The notes: generated by a model from the letters alone, not told the origin. A stretch of DNA of 64,000 nt from Paenibacillus pasadenensis DSM 19293 (GCF_000422485.1 NZ_AULW01000045.1:1-64000); one strand, 5' to 3'. Positions 1 through 11,990 are shown, counted from the stretch's first letter. Translations and numbers: made by a program.

Positions 1-308
<308 letters not shown>

Positions 309-360
309 GGTAGTTCGATGACTCATGGTTAAAACGTTGTCGAATGTATAGCTTGTTCAT

Positions 361-380
361 TTGTTCAGTTTTCAAAGAAC
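361..380 (-). promoter_or_regulatory. rrn leader boxA-like antitermination element
   Basis: The minus strand reads GTTCTTTGAAAACTGAACAA, the typical Bacillales rrn boxA region. It lies between P2 and the 16S 5' end, where NusB/NusE-dependent antitermination complexes assemble. Confidence 0.7.
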
Positions 381-399
381 TTGTCGGTCACAAGGTGAT

Positions 400-428
400 A
401 CTTTATCATGCGAAGCATCTCTTGTCAA
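400..428 (-). promoter_or_regulatory. rRNA operon promoter P2
   Basis: Minus-strand consensus -35 TTGACA (428-423), 17-nt spacer, and -10 TAAAGT (405-400). It is the proximal promoter of the tandem pair that drives the 16S gene. Confidence 0.7.
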
Positions 429-493
429 CAGCTTGTCTTTCTTTTCGATTCGTTTCGCTGTTTTTCAACCGCGCCGCCGAAGCGACAAGAAGT

Positions 494-523
494 AATATAC
501 CACATACGCCAAAATGAATGCAA
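494..523 (-). promoter_or_regulatory. rRNA operon promoter P1
   Basis: Minus-strand -35 TTGCAT (523-518) and extended -10 TGG-TATATT (hexamer 499-494) are separated by 18 nt. The site lies about 190 nt upstream of the 16S gene, inside an AT-rich patch, and is the distal member of a tandem pair as is usual for Bacillales rrn operons. Confidence 0.65.
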
Positions 524-575
524 GGGTTTTTTCAAAAAAACTTTGGATGCTTGAAAAGGGCAGGACGAAAGCCGA

Positions 576-604
576 AAAAGGCCGGCAGCTCCAGGCTGCC
601 GGCC
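576..604 (-). terminator. Rho-independent terminator of ligA
   Basis: On the minus strand a GCCGGCAGC/GCTGCCGGC stem with a CTGGA loop is followed by CTTTTTC, about 35 nt past the ligA stop. It separates the pcrB-pcrA-ligA unit from the rRNA promoters that follow in the same direction. Confidence 0.8.
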
Positions 605-637
605 CTTCCTTTCCGACCCGATCCAACCAGCCGCCGC

Positions 638-2713
<2,076 letters not shown>

Positions 2714-2802
2714 TCATCCCGTCCTTCGTCGAAAAAATAAATCATGATATCGGCTGTGAAGCAGGCTTCCTTACCAGTCTATACCAACGGCTGCGGATGC
2801 AA

Positions 2803-2841
2803 CCGTGCCCGGGCGCTGAACCGTTCAGAACCCGGGCACGG
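2803..2841. repeat. Nested palindrome between pcrA and ligA
   Basis: Arms CCGTGCCCGGG (2803-2813) and CCCGGGCACGG (2831-2841) enclose a second palindrome, CTGAAC (2816-2821) and GTTCAG (2823-2828). No T-run follows on the minus strand, so it is not a canonical terminator. It may be an RNA stem in the pcrA-ligA transcript, for example a processing or stability element, or a pausing site. Confidence 0.6.
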
Positions 2842-2892
2842 ATACGATGCCGTATGAATATGGACAGGCCTAGCTAGGGGATGAGTGCAGGA

Positions 2893-5247
2893 TCAGCCGT
2901 CGACCTTCTCGACCGGCGCGAAGCTGGCGAGCAGCTTCTTGAGGCCGGTCGGCGCCGGAAAGGCGATCTGGATCTCCGTGTCGTTGCCGGTCCCCTTGAC
3001 CGACACGATCGTTCCGACTCCCCATTTCTTGTGGGAGACCTTGTCGCCGGCGACGAAGCTGCGGGCTGCGTCGCCGATGCCCGCCGCAGGAGCGCCCGGC
3101 GTGCTGACCCGCACGCTGCTGCCGCCTGCGGCGGAGCCGGCCGCGGGGGACCCGGCCGGGCGTCCGTAGCGCGAAGCGCCGGAGCCGTAGGCCGGCGCGG
3201 AGGCGCCTGCGGAGCTGCCGCCGCGGTAGCCGAAGCCTCCGGCTCCGCCGGCAGCGCCGCCGTACCGCCCGCCGCCGCCGATCGTGCGGCCGGGCGAGGC
3301 GATCTCTTTGACTTCGTCCGGGATCTCCTTGAGGAAGCGGGACGGAGGGTTGCTGCTCGTGCGGCCGAACAGCGTGCGCATGCGGGCGCAGGTCAGGAAC
3401 AGCCGCTGCTCGGCGCGCGTGATGCCGACGTAGGCGAGGCGCCTTTCCTCCTCGAGCTCCTCGTTGTCGGTGAAGGCTCGGCTATGCGGGAAGACGCCCT
3501 CCTCGCAGCCGATGATGAAGACGACCGGGAACTCCAGTCCCTTGGCGCTGTGCATCGTCATGAGGATGACCGCGTCCGCCGGAGCGTCGTCCTTGTCGAC
3601 CGAATCGATGTCGGCGATGAGCGCGAGGTCGGTCAGGAACGAGACGAGCGACTTGTCGTCGTTGCGCTGCTCGAACTCCTGCGTGACGGACAGGAACTCC
3701 TCGATGTTCTCGATGCGGGCCTTGGACTCGAGCGTGTTCTCCCGGTGCAGCTCCATCGTGTACTCCGACAGCTCCAGCACCTTCTCGGTCAGCTCGGTGA
3801 CGGACAGGTAGTCGCGCATCGCCTCGAGGCTGGAGATCATCGAGCGGAACGACTCCAGCAAGGAGCGGGTGCGCCCGTTGATCTCGACGCCGTTCAGGTC
3901 GCCGAGCACCTGGTAGATGGACGTCCCGCGCCGGCCCGCCTCCTCGGCGAGCTTGGCGACGGTCGTGTCGCCGATGCCGCGCTTGGGCACGTTGATGATG
4001 CGCTCCAGGCTGATGTCGTCGTCCGGGTTGGAGACGAGCCGCAGGTAGCCGAGCAGGTCCTTGATCTCCTTGCGGTCGTAGAACTTGATGCCGCCGACGA
4101 TCTGGTACGGGATGTCCGACTTGATGAGGATCTCCTCGATGACGCGCGACTGGGCGTTCGTCCGGTACAGGATCGCGTGGTCGGAATAGTTGCGCCCGCC
4201 GTTCCGGCCCGAGCGGATCTCGCCCGTGACGAAGTAGCCCTCGTCATGCTCGGACTCGGCCTGGTACAGCGTGATGCTGTCGCCGGCGCCGCGCTCGGTC
4301 CAGAGCCGCTTGTCCTTGCGCCCGGTGTTCTGGCCGATGACCGCGTTCGCCGCGTTCAGGATGTTGGAGGTGGAGCGGTAGTTCTGCTCCAGCAGGATCG
4401 TGCGCGCCTCCGGGTAGTCCTCCTCAAAGTTGAGGATGTTGGTGATGTCCGCTCCGCGCCAGCGGTAGATCGACTGGTCGCTGTCGCCGACGACGCAGAT
4501 GTTGTGATGCTTGTCGGCCAGCATGCGGCAAAGCATGTACTGGGCGCGGTTCGTATCCTGGTACTCGTCGACATGCAGGTAGCGGAACTTGTTTTGGTAG
4601 AAGTCGAGCACCTCGGGCACGTCCTGGAACAGCTGGATCGTGCTCATGATGAGGTCATCGAAGTCGAGCGAGTTGTTGCTGCGCAGCCGCTTCTGGTACA
4701 TCTTGTAGACGTCGGAGACGACTTTGTTGAAGTAGTCGGCGCCGGCCTTCTGCTCGAAGCGCGCCGGATCGATCAGCTCGTTCTTGGCGCTGCTGATGAC
4801 GGACTGCACCGCCTTGGGCTCGAACTTCTTGGTGTCGAGGTTGAGGTCCTTCATGCAGCCGCGGATGACCGACAGCTGGTCGCCGGAGTCGAGGATCGAG
4901 AAGTTGGAGGTGAAGCCGATCCGGTCGATGTCCTTGCGCAGGATGCGCACGCACATGGAGTGGAACGTCGACACCCAGATGTCGCTGCCGGAAGGTCCGA
5001 CGAGCTTGGACACGCGGTCGCGCATCTCGCGGGCGGCCTTGTTGGTGAACGTGATCGCCAGGATGCTCCACGGCGCCACGCGCCGCTTCTCGATCAGCCA
5101 GGCGATGCGGTGCGTCAGGACGCGCGTCTTGCCCGAGCCGGCGCCGGCCATGATCAGGAGCGGCCCGTCGGTCGCCTGCACCGCCTCGCGCTGCGGCGGG
5201 TTGAGCTTGGCCACCGCCTCTTCGATGCCTATCGGATTCATCATCAT
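2893..5247 (-). CDS. pcrA: ATP-dependent DNA helicase PcrA/UvrD
   Basis: PcrA is the SF1A 3'-5' helicase used in Bacillota for rolling-circle plasmid replication, nucleotide excision repair and clearing RecA or RNA polymerase from DNA. The 784-residue product carries Walker A (AGAGSGKT, about 34-41), the DEYQDTN Walker B/motif II, and the [10 protein letters not shown] and later SF1 motifs. It ends in a glycine/alanine-rich linker (about 655-730) and a Tudor-like C-terminal module with [17 protein letters not shown], which in PcrA contacts RNA polymerase. The start is the first of three ATGs behind AAGGAG. It sits 68 nt after pcrB and 182 nt before ligA. Confidence 0.97.
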   Translation of the reverse strand: MMMNPIGIEEAVAKLNPPQREAVQATDGPLLIMAGAGSGKTRVLTHRIAWLIEKRRVAPWSILAITFTNKAAREMRDRVSKLVGPSGSDIWVSTFHSMCVRILRKDIDRIGFTSNFSILDSGDQLSVIRGCMKDLNLDTKKFEPKAVQSVISSAKNELIDPARFEQKAGADYFNKVVSDVYKMYQKRLRSNNSLDFDDLIMSTIQLFQDVPEVLDFYQNKFRYLHVDEYQDTNRAQYMLCRMLADKHHNICVVGDSDQSIYRWRGADITNILNFEEDYPEARTILLEQNYRSTSNILNAANAVIGQNTGRKDKRLWTERGAGDSITLYQAESEHDEGYFVTGEIRSGRNGGRNYSDHAILYRTNAQSRVIEEILIKSDIPYQIVGGIKFYDRKEIKDLLGYLRLVSNPDDDISLERIINVPKRGIGDTTVAKLAEEAGRRGTSIYQVLGDLNGVEINGRTRSLLESFRSMISSLEAMRDYLSVTELTEKVLELSEYTMELHRENTLESKARIENIEEFLSVTQEFEQRNDDKSLVSFLTDLALIADIDSVDKDDAPADAVILMTMHSAKGLEFPVVFIIGCEEGVFPHSRAFTDNEELEEERRLAYVGITRAEQRLFLTCARMRTLFGRTSSNPPSRFLKEIPDEVKEIASPGRTIGGGGRYGGAAGGAGGFGYRGGSSAGASAPAYGSGASRYGRPAGSPAAGSAAGGSSVRVSTPGAPAAGIGDAARSFVAGDKVSHKKWGVGTIVSVKGTGNDTEIQIAFPAPTGLKKLLASFAPVEKVDG

Positions 5248-5315
5248 AGGTAAGTTGATCTCCTTGTTCGCCTTGTGTTCGCTTCTTTCAGTCTAGGGCA
5301 ACGAGGCCAGCCGTG

Positions 5316-6020
5316 TCAATCGGCTGGAACGGTTTCCCGCACCGCCGCCACCGTCGCCAAAGCGGCCTCCGGATCGGCGTACAGCACGTTGCCGACGACG
5401 ACGGTCGACGCGATCCGCGCGGCCTCGGCCGCGCGCTCCGGCCCGTCGATGCCGCCGCCGTAGACGAGCCGGGCGCCGGACAGCGCCCGCTTGACCCGCC
5501 GCAGCAGCGCCATGTCGCCGAAGCGGCCGCTGTACTCCACATACAGCAGCGGCAGCCGCAGCAGCCGGTCGGCAAGCCGCGCATAGGCGGCCGCCTGCAG
5601 CTCCGTGAGCGAGGCGTCCGCCCCGCTCACCTTGGCCGCCTCGCAATCCGGGTTGAGGATGAGGTAGCCTTCCGCCCATGTTTTGTCCCAAGGAATGAGG
5701 CCGCCCCACTCCTCCAGCGCCTGCGCCTGGCGCCCGGTGATCCAGCTCCCGTCCGGCGTGTTGAGCACGACCGGGACGAGATAGGCGTCGAAGCCGGGCA
5801 TCGCCAGCTCCGGACGCGTCACCTCCAGCGCCACCGGCATCGGAGCGGCGGCGAGCCGCTCGAGCAGCGCCGCGGTGTTGTCATAGGTGAGGCCGCTCGA
5901 GCCGCCGACCAGGATCGCGTCCGTGCCGGAAGCCAGCACGGCGTCCAGCTCCCGCTGCCCGAGCCCGCGGTCCGGATCGAGCTTGAACACATGCCGCCAG
6001 CCCTCCATCGCTTCCGTCAT
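5316..6020 (-). CDS. pcrB: Heptaprenylglyceryl phosphate synthase PcrB
   Basis: PcrB is a TIM-barrel prenyltransferase that joins heptaprenyl diphosphate to glycerol-1-phosphate, giving an archaeal-type ether lipid precursor in Bacillales. The 234-residue product has the family features WRHVFKLDP near the N terminus, ILVGGSSGLT, the central YLILNPDCEAAK segment, and the phosphate-binding loop ARLVYGGGID. The ATG at 6020 is preferred over an upstream in-frame start because AAGG lies 6-7 nt before it and the protein then begins at the usual point. It is the first gene of the pcrB-pcrA-ligA set. Confidence 0.93.
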   Translation of the reverse strand: MTEAMEGWRHVFKLDPDRGLGQRELDAVLASGTDAILVGGSSGLTYDNTAALLERLAAAPMPVALEVTRPELAMPGFDAYLVPVVLNTPDGSWITGRQAQALEEWGGLIPWDKTWAEGYLILNPDCEAAKVSGADASLTELQAAAYARLADRLLRLPLLYVEYSGRFGDMALLRRVKRALSGARLVYGGGIDGPERAAEAARIASTVVVGNVLYADPEAALATVAAVRETVPAD

Positions 6021-6221
6021 AACCGCCTTCTCTCCCGTCTGTCGCGAAGTCTGTTTTTCCAGTCTAGACAAGGGCCTCCGCGGTGTCAACGCAAGCCGGC
6101 GCGCGAGCCTGGAGCGGGCTGCATGCAAGGGCCGGAGCCTGTTTCAAAGCAGGCGCCTCGTTGGTAAGGGTGGATACGACAATCGACGAACCGGCCGCTC
6201 AGGCCGAAGGAGGAATCGAGC

Positions 6222-6869
6222 ATGCATAAACCGAACGCAAGCGCTGTAGAGACGGAAGCCGGAGCGATCCTGGACGAGCAGCGGGCCAAGCAGGAGCTGA
6301 GCCGCGCGGAGGGACGGACCGGGCCGGCGGCGACGGACGGCAAGCCGCATAGCGGCCATGAGCCGCAAGGCGTCGTGGAAGCCGAAGGAACGGTGCATCC
6401 GCCGGCGGTCAAGGGCGGCGACGGCCCTGTCCACCAGGACCCTCCCGCCGATGAGGAAGAGGAGCCGGACAGACGACGCGTGCCGAGCGGGAAAGAGCTG
6501 ACGCCGGACGGAACCCGACGCCCTTATTTCATCTCCATCACGTCCAAGACGATCGAGCATGACCGCTCCAACACGGACCAGCTGGAGATCCTCGCCACGC
6601 CGGAGGAGCTGGAGAAGCTGGAGATCCTGCTCGGCGAGATGGAGTCGACGGACGACGTCAGCTCGCTCGTGGCGGCGATTCCCTATAAGTCCAACGACCG
6701 CAGCCCGACGCAGAAGAGGTTCCAGAGCTCGGTCAACGACCTCTACAGGACGATCCATTCGCTCGGCACGCCCGAGACGCGGGCTTTCATCGAAGACACG
6801 AACCTGTTCCGCGAGCTCAACAACACCGACTTCGACCTGCCGGGCTACGACAAGGAGCCGAAGATTTGA
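6222..6869 (+). CDS. Hypothetical acidic protein (Paenibacillus-type)
   Basis: I do not recognise this 215-residue family. The start is well supported by GGAGGAATCGAGC before the ATG. Residues 1-100 are low-complexity, charged and probably disordered, ending in a Pro/Glu/Asp-rich stretch. From about 105 the sequence looks folded, with predicted helices (DQLEILATPEELEKLEILLG) and a C-terminal helix pair. There is no signal peptide, membrane segment or cysteine motif, so it is probably cytoplasmic. It is transcribed alone, divergent from pcrB, and ends at a bidirectional terminator. The ordered half has a composition unlike its antisense frames, which supports a real gene. Confidence 0.8.
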   Translation: MHKPNASAVETEAGAILDEQRAKQELSRAEGRTGPAATDGKPHSGHEPQGVVEAEGTVHPPAVKGGDGPVHQDPPADEEEEPDRRRVPSGKELTPDGTRRPYFISITSKTIEHDRSNTDQLEILATPEELEKLEILLGEMESTDDVSSLVAAIPYKSNDRSPTQKRFQSSVNDLYRTIHSLGTPETRAFIEDTNLFRELNNTDFDLPGYDKEPKI

Positions 6870-6891
6870 GCGATGCCAGCCATGGAACGAG

Positions 6892-6937
6892 CAAAAAGCT
6901 TCCCATCCGTTCGCGAAGAACGGATGGGAAGCTTTTT
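6892..6937. terminator. Bidirectional terminator between convergent genes
   Basis: A near-perfect 17-bp stem (AAGCTTCCCATCCGTTC pairing with its complement) has a short loop, TTTTTT on the plus side and AAAAA before it. It can terminate both the hypothetical gene on plus and the stalk-domain gene on minus. Confidence 0.9.
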
Positions 6938-6963
6938 TGGCGTTGGTGAAAGCAGCACCCCGC

Positions 6964-8139
6964 TTAGGAGTAGATCTGGCTGACCTTGCCGTTCGTGAAC
7001 ACGACGTATTGCAGCCAATTGCTCGTGTAGGAGCCGTATCTCCACGTCTCCACGGAGATGCTGCCGGCGTACGCGCTGCTCGTATGGGACGGGCTGCCCC
7101 AGCTCATCTTGACCTGCTCCTTGGTCATGCCGATGCTGATCTTCCCGCTGGCGATCTTGTCCCACACCGCGTTCGACCACTTGTACGTCTTGCGCGGATC
7201 GGCCGTCAGGAACTGGTCGCTGCTGGCCAGGTTGGAGCGGATCGCCTCGGCGCTCGTGAAGGCCGTATGGAGCAGCTCGCCGGTCGACGCCAGCTTGAAC
7301 ACGACCGTAAATCCGCCGTCGTCATCCGGCCTGATGTCGTAGATCGCCACTTTCTTGAACCGGTACTTGCTGTCGAAGTTGTTGACCCAGTAGCTTTTGC
7401 CGATCAGCTTGGTCAAGGTGCCGAGCTTCTCTTTCTTGACGATCTGCTCCGTCTGCGGCGTCGAGATCGCCAGGTCGGCCTTGCCCTGCCATACCGTCAT
7501 GTACTGGTAGTCGGAGTTCCATTCGAGATTGGCCCCGATCGCCGAGCGCAGCAGGGAAGCCGGGAATACGGCCGCGTCGCCGTACGTCTGCACGGGCCCG
7601 GCCATCGCGGTCTTCGCGCCGTTCACGACCGCGGTCGCGCTGCCCTTCTGCAGCTGGATGGAATCGTTGCCGAGCTTGACCTGGAACGTCTTGGAGGCAT
7701 CGAGGTAGGTCACCTGCGCCCCGAGCTCCGCGAAAAAGGCCTTGATCGGCAAGTACATGACGCCCTTGAGCTGAACGCCGCCGCCGATGTAGTAATCCGC
7801 CGAAATGGACACGCGCAGCGTCAGCTTCTCCTCGCCCCAGCTCGCCGTCACGTCCGTCTCGCCGACCGCCAGCGCCTTCATCGTGCCGTCCGGCAGCTTC
7901 TGCAGCAGATAAGGCTTCTCGATCACGACATCCGCCTCGGACAGCGGCACCTTGCGGATTTGGCCGTAGCCGTCCGGAGCCTGAACCTGCACCGGCGTCT
8001 TTTCGCCGACGACCAGCTCCTTCTTTTCGATCGTGAAGCGGAGCGCGCCGGCCGTTTCCTCTGCGCCAGCCTGTCCCGGCGCCGCAAGCGCCAGCAGGAA
8101 GGCGACGGCTGCGACAGCCAGCCATGTCCATCGTTTCAT
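6964..8139 (-). CDS. Secreted stalk-domain (copper amine oxidase N-like) protein
   Basis: The 391-residue exported protein has a clear signal peptide (KR, hydrophobic core to about residue 22, cleavage after GQAGA). Next comes a beta-rich segment (about 30-125), a copper-amine-oxidase-N-like stalk domain (about 130-240, with MYLPIKAFFAELGAQV), and a C-terminal domain with ISIGMTKEQVKMSWGSPS, reminiscent of SmpA/OmlA-like 'GMTKEQVxxxxGxP' modules. Stalk domains occur in many Paenibacillus surface proteins; the molecular role is unknown. The ATG has a GGGGGATAAAG Shine-Dalgarno. It lies 72 nt after the nucleoside hydrolase on the same strand. Confidence 0.85.
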   Translation of the reverse strand: MKRWTWLAVAAVAFLLALAAPGQAGAEETAGALRFTIEKKELVVGEKTPVQVQAPDGYGQIRKVPLSEADVVIEKPYLLQKLPDGTMKALAVGETDVTASWGEEKLTLRVSISADYYIGGGVQLKGVMYLPIKAFFAELGAQVTYLDASKTFQVKLGNDSIQLQKGSATAVVNGAKTAMAGPVQTYGDAAVFPASLLRSAIGANLEWNSDYQYMTVWQGKADLAISTPQTEQIVKKEKLGTLTKLIGKSYWVNNFDSKYRFKKVAIYDIRPDDDGGFTVVFKLASTGELLHTAFTSAEAIRSNLASSDQFLTADPRKTYKWSNAVWDKIASGKISIGMTKEQVKMSWGSPSHTSSAYAGSISVETWRYGSYTSNWLQYVVFTNGKVSQIYS

Positions 8140-8211
8140 TTTCTTTATCCCCCTATGACTCTATCAAATAACATAGGAAGATAATACCACATGCGACGAT
8201 CTGTAACCAGA

Positions 8212-9225
8212 CTATTGAACGGGGTCGGAAGCCTTAAAGACGGAGAGCAGCTCCTCCACGACGGCAGGCGCGTCCACCTCGAGCGCGAACGAGACGGGAT
8301 GGCCGACGCTTGGCTTGACCCGCCGGTCGGTGACGACCATGCCCGCGGTCAGCGGATCGCCGCAGGCGATCGAGGCGAGCAGCGTGCGGCTCGTCACCAG
8401 CTCGGGACGGACCGCCGCGATGACGGCGAGCGGATCATGCAGCGGGCAGCTGTCCTTGAAGTCGTTGACGCGGCCGTAGAAGTCGAAGTAGATGCCGAAG
8501 CAGTCGTGCAGGAAGCGGGCGACCGGAAGGCCCTCCTCGCCTCCCTGGCGCTCCAGCCGGTCGAGGTCGTCTCGCGTCAGCAGCGTCTGCAGCGTCACGT
8601 CGAGGCCGACGACGGTCAGCGGCAGGCCCGCCGCGAACAGCACCTGCGCCGCCTCGGGGTCGCCCCAGAAGTTCGCCTCGGCGGCCGGCGTGATGTTGCC
8701 CGGCACGAGCGCGGCTCCGCCCATGACGACGACGCTCCTCAGCTTGGAGGCGATGCCGGGATCCTTTTGCAGCGCGAGCGCGAGGTTGGTCATGCGGCCG
8801 GTCAGCACGAGCGTCAGCTCGCCCGGGCGCTCGTTCGCGATGCGCACATAATAGTCTGCCGCATGCTCCGCCTCCGCTTGCTGCGACGACGGCGGCAGCA
8901 CGGCGCCGCCGATGCCGTTCTCGCCGTGCACGTCGCTCTTGGCGCCGGGGAATTCGCGCGCGAGCGCTTTGTCCGCGCCGGCGTAGACCGGCACGCGTCC
9001 TTCCGCGCCGGCGAGCTTCAGCAGCCGCAGCGTATTGTCCGTCGCCTGCTCCACGCCGATGTTGCCGAAGCAGGTGCCGATCGCCTCCAGCGAGATGAGC
9101 GGCGACTTGACCGCATAGAGGATGGCGAGCGCATCGTCGATGCCGGTATCGGCGTCGATGATCATCGGCAGCGGGCGGGGATGGGTGCGGTTGAAATTAC
9201 TTTCGGAAAGGTTCATCGGGTTCAT
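8212..9225 (-). CDS. Inosine/uridine-preferring nucleoside hydrolase family protein
   Basis: Members hydrolyse the N-glycosidic bond of ribonucleosides for salvage. The 337-residue protein has the calcium-binding aspartate cluster near the N terminus as IIDADTGIDDALAI (about 22-35), a variant of the usual DxDPGxDD with Thr for Pro. The central VLTGRMTNLALAL and VVMGGAA blocks and the C-terminal HDPLAV block are present. Substrate cannot be read from sequence. The start is ATG 9225 behind AGGAG; a second in-frame ATG lies 9 nt downstream. Its leader holds a 9-bp tandem repeat. Confidence 0.9.
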   Translation of the reverse strand: MNPMNLSESNFNRTHPRPLPMIIDADTGIDDALAILYAVKSPLISLEAIGTCFGNIGVEQATDNTLRLLKLAGAEGRVPVYAGADKALAREFPGAKSDVHGENGIGGAVLPPSSQQAEAEHAADYYVRIANERPGELTLVLTGRMTNLALALQKDPGIASKLRSVVVMGGAALVPGNITPAAEANFWGDPEAAQVLFAAGLPLTVVGLDVTLQTLLTRDDLDRLERQGGEEGLPVARFLHDCFGIYFDFYGRVNDFKDSCPLHDPLAVIAAVRPELVTSRTLLASIACGDPLTAGMVVTDRRVKPSVGHPVSFALEVDAPAVVEELLSVFKASDPVQ

Positions 9226-9280
9226 GGGCTCCAGCTCCTGTTTCGGCTTGTTGGTCGGACTTGTTGCGATTGTTTGTCTT

Positions 9281-9321
9281 GTTGCGCTTGTTGCGCTTGT
9301 TGCGCTTGTTGCGCTTGTTGC
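9281..9321. repeat. 9-bp tandem repeat in the nucleoside hydrolase leader
   Basis: The unit GTTGCGCTT is repeated perfectly four times plus a partial copy, with degenerate copies from about 9248 upstream. It lies between the U32-gene terminator and the Shine-Dalgarno of the nucleoside hydrolase. On that gene's sense strand it reads as CAAC/AAGCG-rich, probably unstructured leader. Such a run can change length by slippage. Confidence 0.85.
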
Positions 9322-9340
9322 CTGCGGACTGCCGCAGGCG

Positions 9341-9380
9341 CAAAAAAAGCTCCCCGGCCTCCCATCGGGAACCGGGGAAC
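9341..9380 (-). terminator. Terminator after the U32 peptidase gene
   Basis: On the minus strand TCCCCGG/CCGGGGA arms with an inner GC loop are followed by TTTTTTTG. It lies 43 nt past the stop of the U32-family gene. Confidence 0.85.
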
Positions 9381-9422
9381 GAAGCCGTCCCTCCGCTCAA
9401 GGCGGATGAGGGACGGCCGGAA

Positions 9423-11990
9423 TCACTTCGCCAGCTGGCCGCGGGTCACGCCGAGCTGGTTGGTCGCCTTGAGGCTCCGCCACACCTGCGTGCCGCTGAT
9501 GCGGCCGTCGAGGGCGTCGCGGTACAGCCGCAGCACCTCGCCGACCTTTTCGGCCGGCTCCTCGAGAAACTCGATGCGGTAGGAGCGCACCCCGAGCTCG
9601 AGGAAGTTCTTGACGTATTCGGCGCCGGACTGCTCGATGGCGTTGTACACCGTGTTGCGGCAGCCCTCGTCCACGCGTACCGGATGGCTCATGCCGATCC
9701 GATCCTGCAGGCTGATGTCATGCTCCTCGCACGGACGGCCGCAGTTGGTGAAGTCGGTGCCTTCGCTGATGAACGTGCAGTAGACGCAATGTTCGGTATG
9801 GAACATCGGCAGATGCTGGTGGAGGACGACCTCCAGCGCCTCCGGCTCCGCCGTGCGGCCGAGCAGGTCGACCATCTGCTGGATGTTGAGGTCATAGGAC
9901 GGCGTCAAGACGTCGCAGCCGGCCTCGCGGAACAGCTCGACCGCCTTGTGGTTGGCGACGTTGAGCGAGAAGTCGCCGATCAGCTGCGGGAACGGCTCGC
10001 CCGGACGCTCCATCCGCGCCTTCAGGTAGTAATAAAGCGCGCCGGTGTTGCGCACGAGCACCGCGTCGGGCTTCAGCTTCAGGATGTTGGCGTGGTAGCC
10101 GTTCTCCCCCGGCATATGGATGCGCGGCGTCGCCAGCGCGATCGGCTTGCCCGCCGCGCGGGCCGTCTCGATCGCCGCCGGGAACTGCTTGATGAACTCG
10201 AAGTCGGCGTAGATCATCGCGACGTCGGTCTCGCAGGCGGCGCGCACCTGCTCGAGCGTGCGGCAGAGCGCCGTCAGGCGCGCCTCGCCGGGCGCGGCCG
10301 GAGCGGCGGCCGCCTGCTCCGGCGAGCGCGAGCCGGCCAGCGGATCGGCTTCGCGCTTGACGTAGACCGGCGGCTTGGGCCGCTCGCCGTCGAGCCGCTC
10401 GACCGCCTCGCGGCGCAGCCGGTTCAGCTCGCGCACCGGCACGATCAGCTCGCCCTCCAGCTCCACCTCCAGCAGGTCGAGCTGGAACAGCGTGCCGCCG
10501 AGGCGGCCGAGCTGATCCTCCAGCAGTTGGCGGTCCATCGGCCGCTTGAGCGCCTTCTCCAGCGGCAGCTCGCTGTCGACCTGCACGGTGTTGCCCTTTT
10601 GCACGTCCGTCCACCAGGTGCGCAGCGGCTCGCCCTCGCGGCCTTCGACGCGCAGCGCGAGCGGGAAGACGCGATACGGCTTGTCGGTCTCGAACGTCGC
10701 GCGCAGGCGGCGGTCCAGCGCCGGATCGCTCGTCTTCCAGATGCGGTCGCCGGCCTTCACGCGCTGCAGGTTGACGTCATTGCGCCCCGGCACGATGTCG
10801 ATGACGACGCCTTCGGCGGCTTCGCCCTCGATCTTGACGCCCTGGCGGCGGATGTCGTAGACGCGGCCGCCCTCTTCCTTTTGCGTCGGGTCGCCGGCGT
10901 CGAACACGATGCCGTCTCCGCGCTTGAGCGGAGCCTCGATGCGGCAGACGACGCCGTCGCGCAGCACGCGCTCCACGCGACCGAGGTAGACGCCGCGGCT
11001 TTTGGGGAAGGAGCCGTCGACGAGCTTCTTGTTGTTGGTGCCGTCCAGAAAGCCGTGCGTGAAGCCGCGCGAGAAGCTCTGCTCCAGCTCGCGGATCTCC
11101 TCCCGCGTCGGGCCGCTGCGGTCGCCGTCGAAGTAGGCGTCGATCGCCTTGCGGTACTTGGAGACGACGTTGGCGACGTACTCCGGCGTCTTCAGGCGGC
11201 CTTCGATCTTGAAGGAGGTGACGCCCGCCTCGATCAGCTCCGGCACGAGGTCGATGGCCGCCAGGTCCTTGGGCGAGAGCAGATAGGCGATGTCGCCCAT
11301 CGGCTTCTGCTCGCCGTCGACCATCAGGTCGTACGGCAGGCGGCAGGCCTGCGCGCACTCGCCGCGGTTGGCGGAGCGCCCGCCCCACATTTCCGAGGTG
11401 AGGCACTGGCCGGAGTAGCTGACGCACAGCGCGCCATGCACGAACACCTCCATCGGCAGCTTGGCCTGCTCGCCGATCTTGCGGATCTGCTTAAGGTTGT
11501 TCTCCCGACCGAGCACGACGCGCTCGAGGTCGAACGGCTTGGTGAACTCGACCGCCTCGGGCGAGGTGATCGTCATCTGCGTGGAGCCGTGGATCGGAAA
11601 GTCGGGCGAGATCTCGCGGATCAGCTTCACGAGGCCGAGATCCTGCACGATGACCGCGTCCACGCCCGCGTCGATGCAGGCGTCGATGAGCGCCTTGGCG
11701 TCCCGCAGCTCGTCCTCGAATACGAGGATGTTGAACGTCAGGAAGCCCTTGACGCCGTAGCGGTGCAGGAAGCCCATGATTTCCGGCAGCTCGTCCATGC
11801 GGAAGTTGTTGGCGCGCGCCCGCGCATTGAATTTCTCGACGCCGAAAAAGATCGCGTCCGCGCCGTTGGCGACGGCGGCCCGCATGCAGTCCCAATCGCC
11901 TGCCGGGGCGAGCAGCTCGATGTCTTGCCGTTGCACGCTCCGGAGGGCTGCTGCGGACGGCTCCGCTTGTGCTTGTATCGGTAAGGTCAT
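9423..11990 (-). CDS. U32 family peptidase with DUF3656-like middle domain
   Basis: The 855-residue protein begins with the U32 catalytic-type domain (ELLAPAGDW, NGADAIFFG) and carries the family signature around residues 200-225 (ESGQCLTSEMWGGRS-type cysteine region) and a cysteine cluster at about 170-230. A DUF3656-like insertion follows, then a second U32-like repeat with HTEHCVYC near 730. Related proteins such as E. coli RlhA hydroxylate 23S rRNA C2501 rather than act as proteases, so an RNA-modification role is plausible. The start is ATG 11990 with GGAGG 12 nt upstream; the frame stays open far upstream but that part is an antisense shadow. Confidence 0.88.
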   Translation of the reverse strand: MTLPIQAQAEPSAAALRSVQRQDIELLAPAGDWDCMRAAVANGADAIFFGVEKFNARARANNFRMDELPEIMGFLHRYGVKGFLTFNILVFEDELRDAKALIDACIDAGVDAVIVQDLGLVKLIREISPDFPIHGSTQMTITSPEAVEFTKPFDLERVVLGRENNLKQIRKIGEQAKLPMEVFVHGALCVSYSGQCLTSEMWGGRSANRGECAQACRLPYDLMVDGEQKPMGDIAYLLSPKDLAAIDLVPELIEAGVTSFKIEGRLKTPEYVANVVSKYRKAIDAYFDGDRSGPTREEIRELEQSFSRGFTHGFLDGTNNKKLVDGSFPKSRGVYLGRVERVLRDGVVCRIEAPLKRGDGIVFDAGDPTQKEEGGRVYDIRRQGVKIEGEAAEGVVIDIVPGRNDVNLQRVKAGDRIWKTSDPALDRRLRATFETDKPYRVFPLALRVEGREGEPLRTWWTDVQKGNTVQVDSELPLEKALKRPMDRQLLEDQLGRLGGTLFQLDLLEVELEGELIVPVRELNRLRREAVERLDGERPKPPVYVKREADPLAGSRSPEQAAAAPAAPGEARLTALCRTLEQVRAACETDVAMIYADFEFIKQFPAAIETARAAGKPIALATPRIHMPGENGYHANILKLKPDAVLVRNTGALYYYLKARMERPGEPFPQLIGDFSLNVANHKAVELFREAGCDVLTPSYDLNIQQMVDLLGRTAEPEALEVVLHQHLPMFHTEHCVYCTFISEGTDFTNCGRPCEEHDISLQDRIGMSHPVRVDEGCRNTVYNAIEQSGAEYVKNFLELGVRSYRIEFLEEPAEKVGEVLRLYRDALDGRISGTQVWRSLKATNQLGVTRGQLAK

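Noticed and set aside
6144-6758. 204-codon minus-strand frame opposite the acidic hypothetical protein
   Set aside because: The plus-strand gene has a strong GGAGG start and ends at a terminator; the minus frame has neither.
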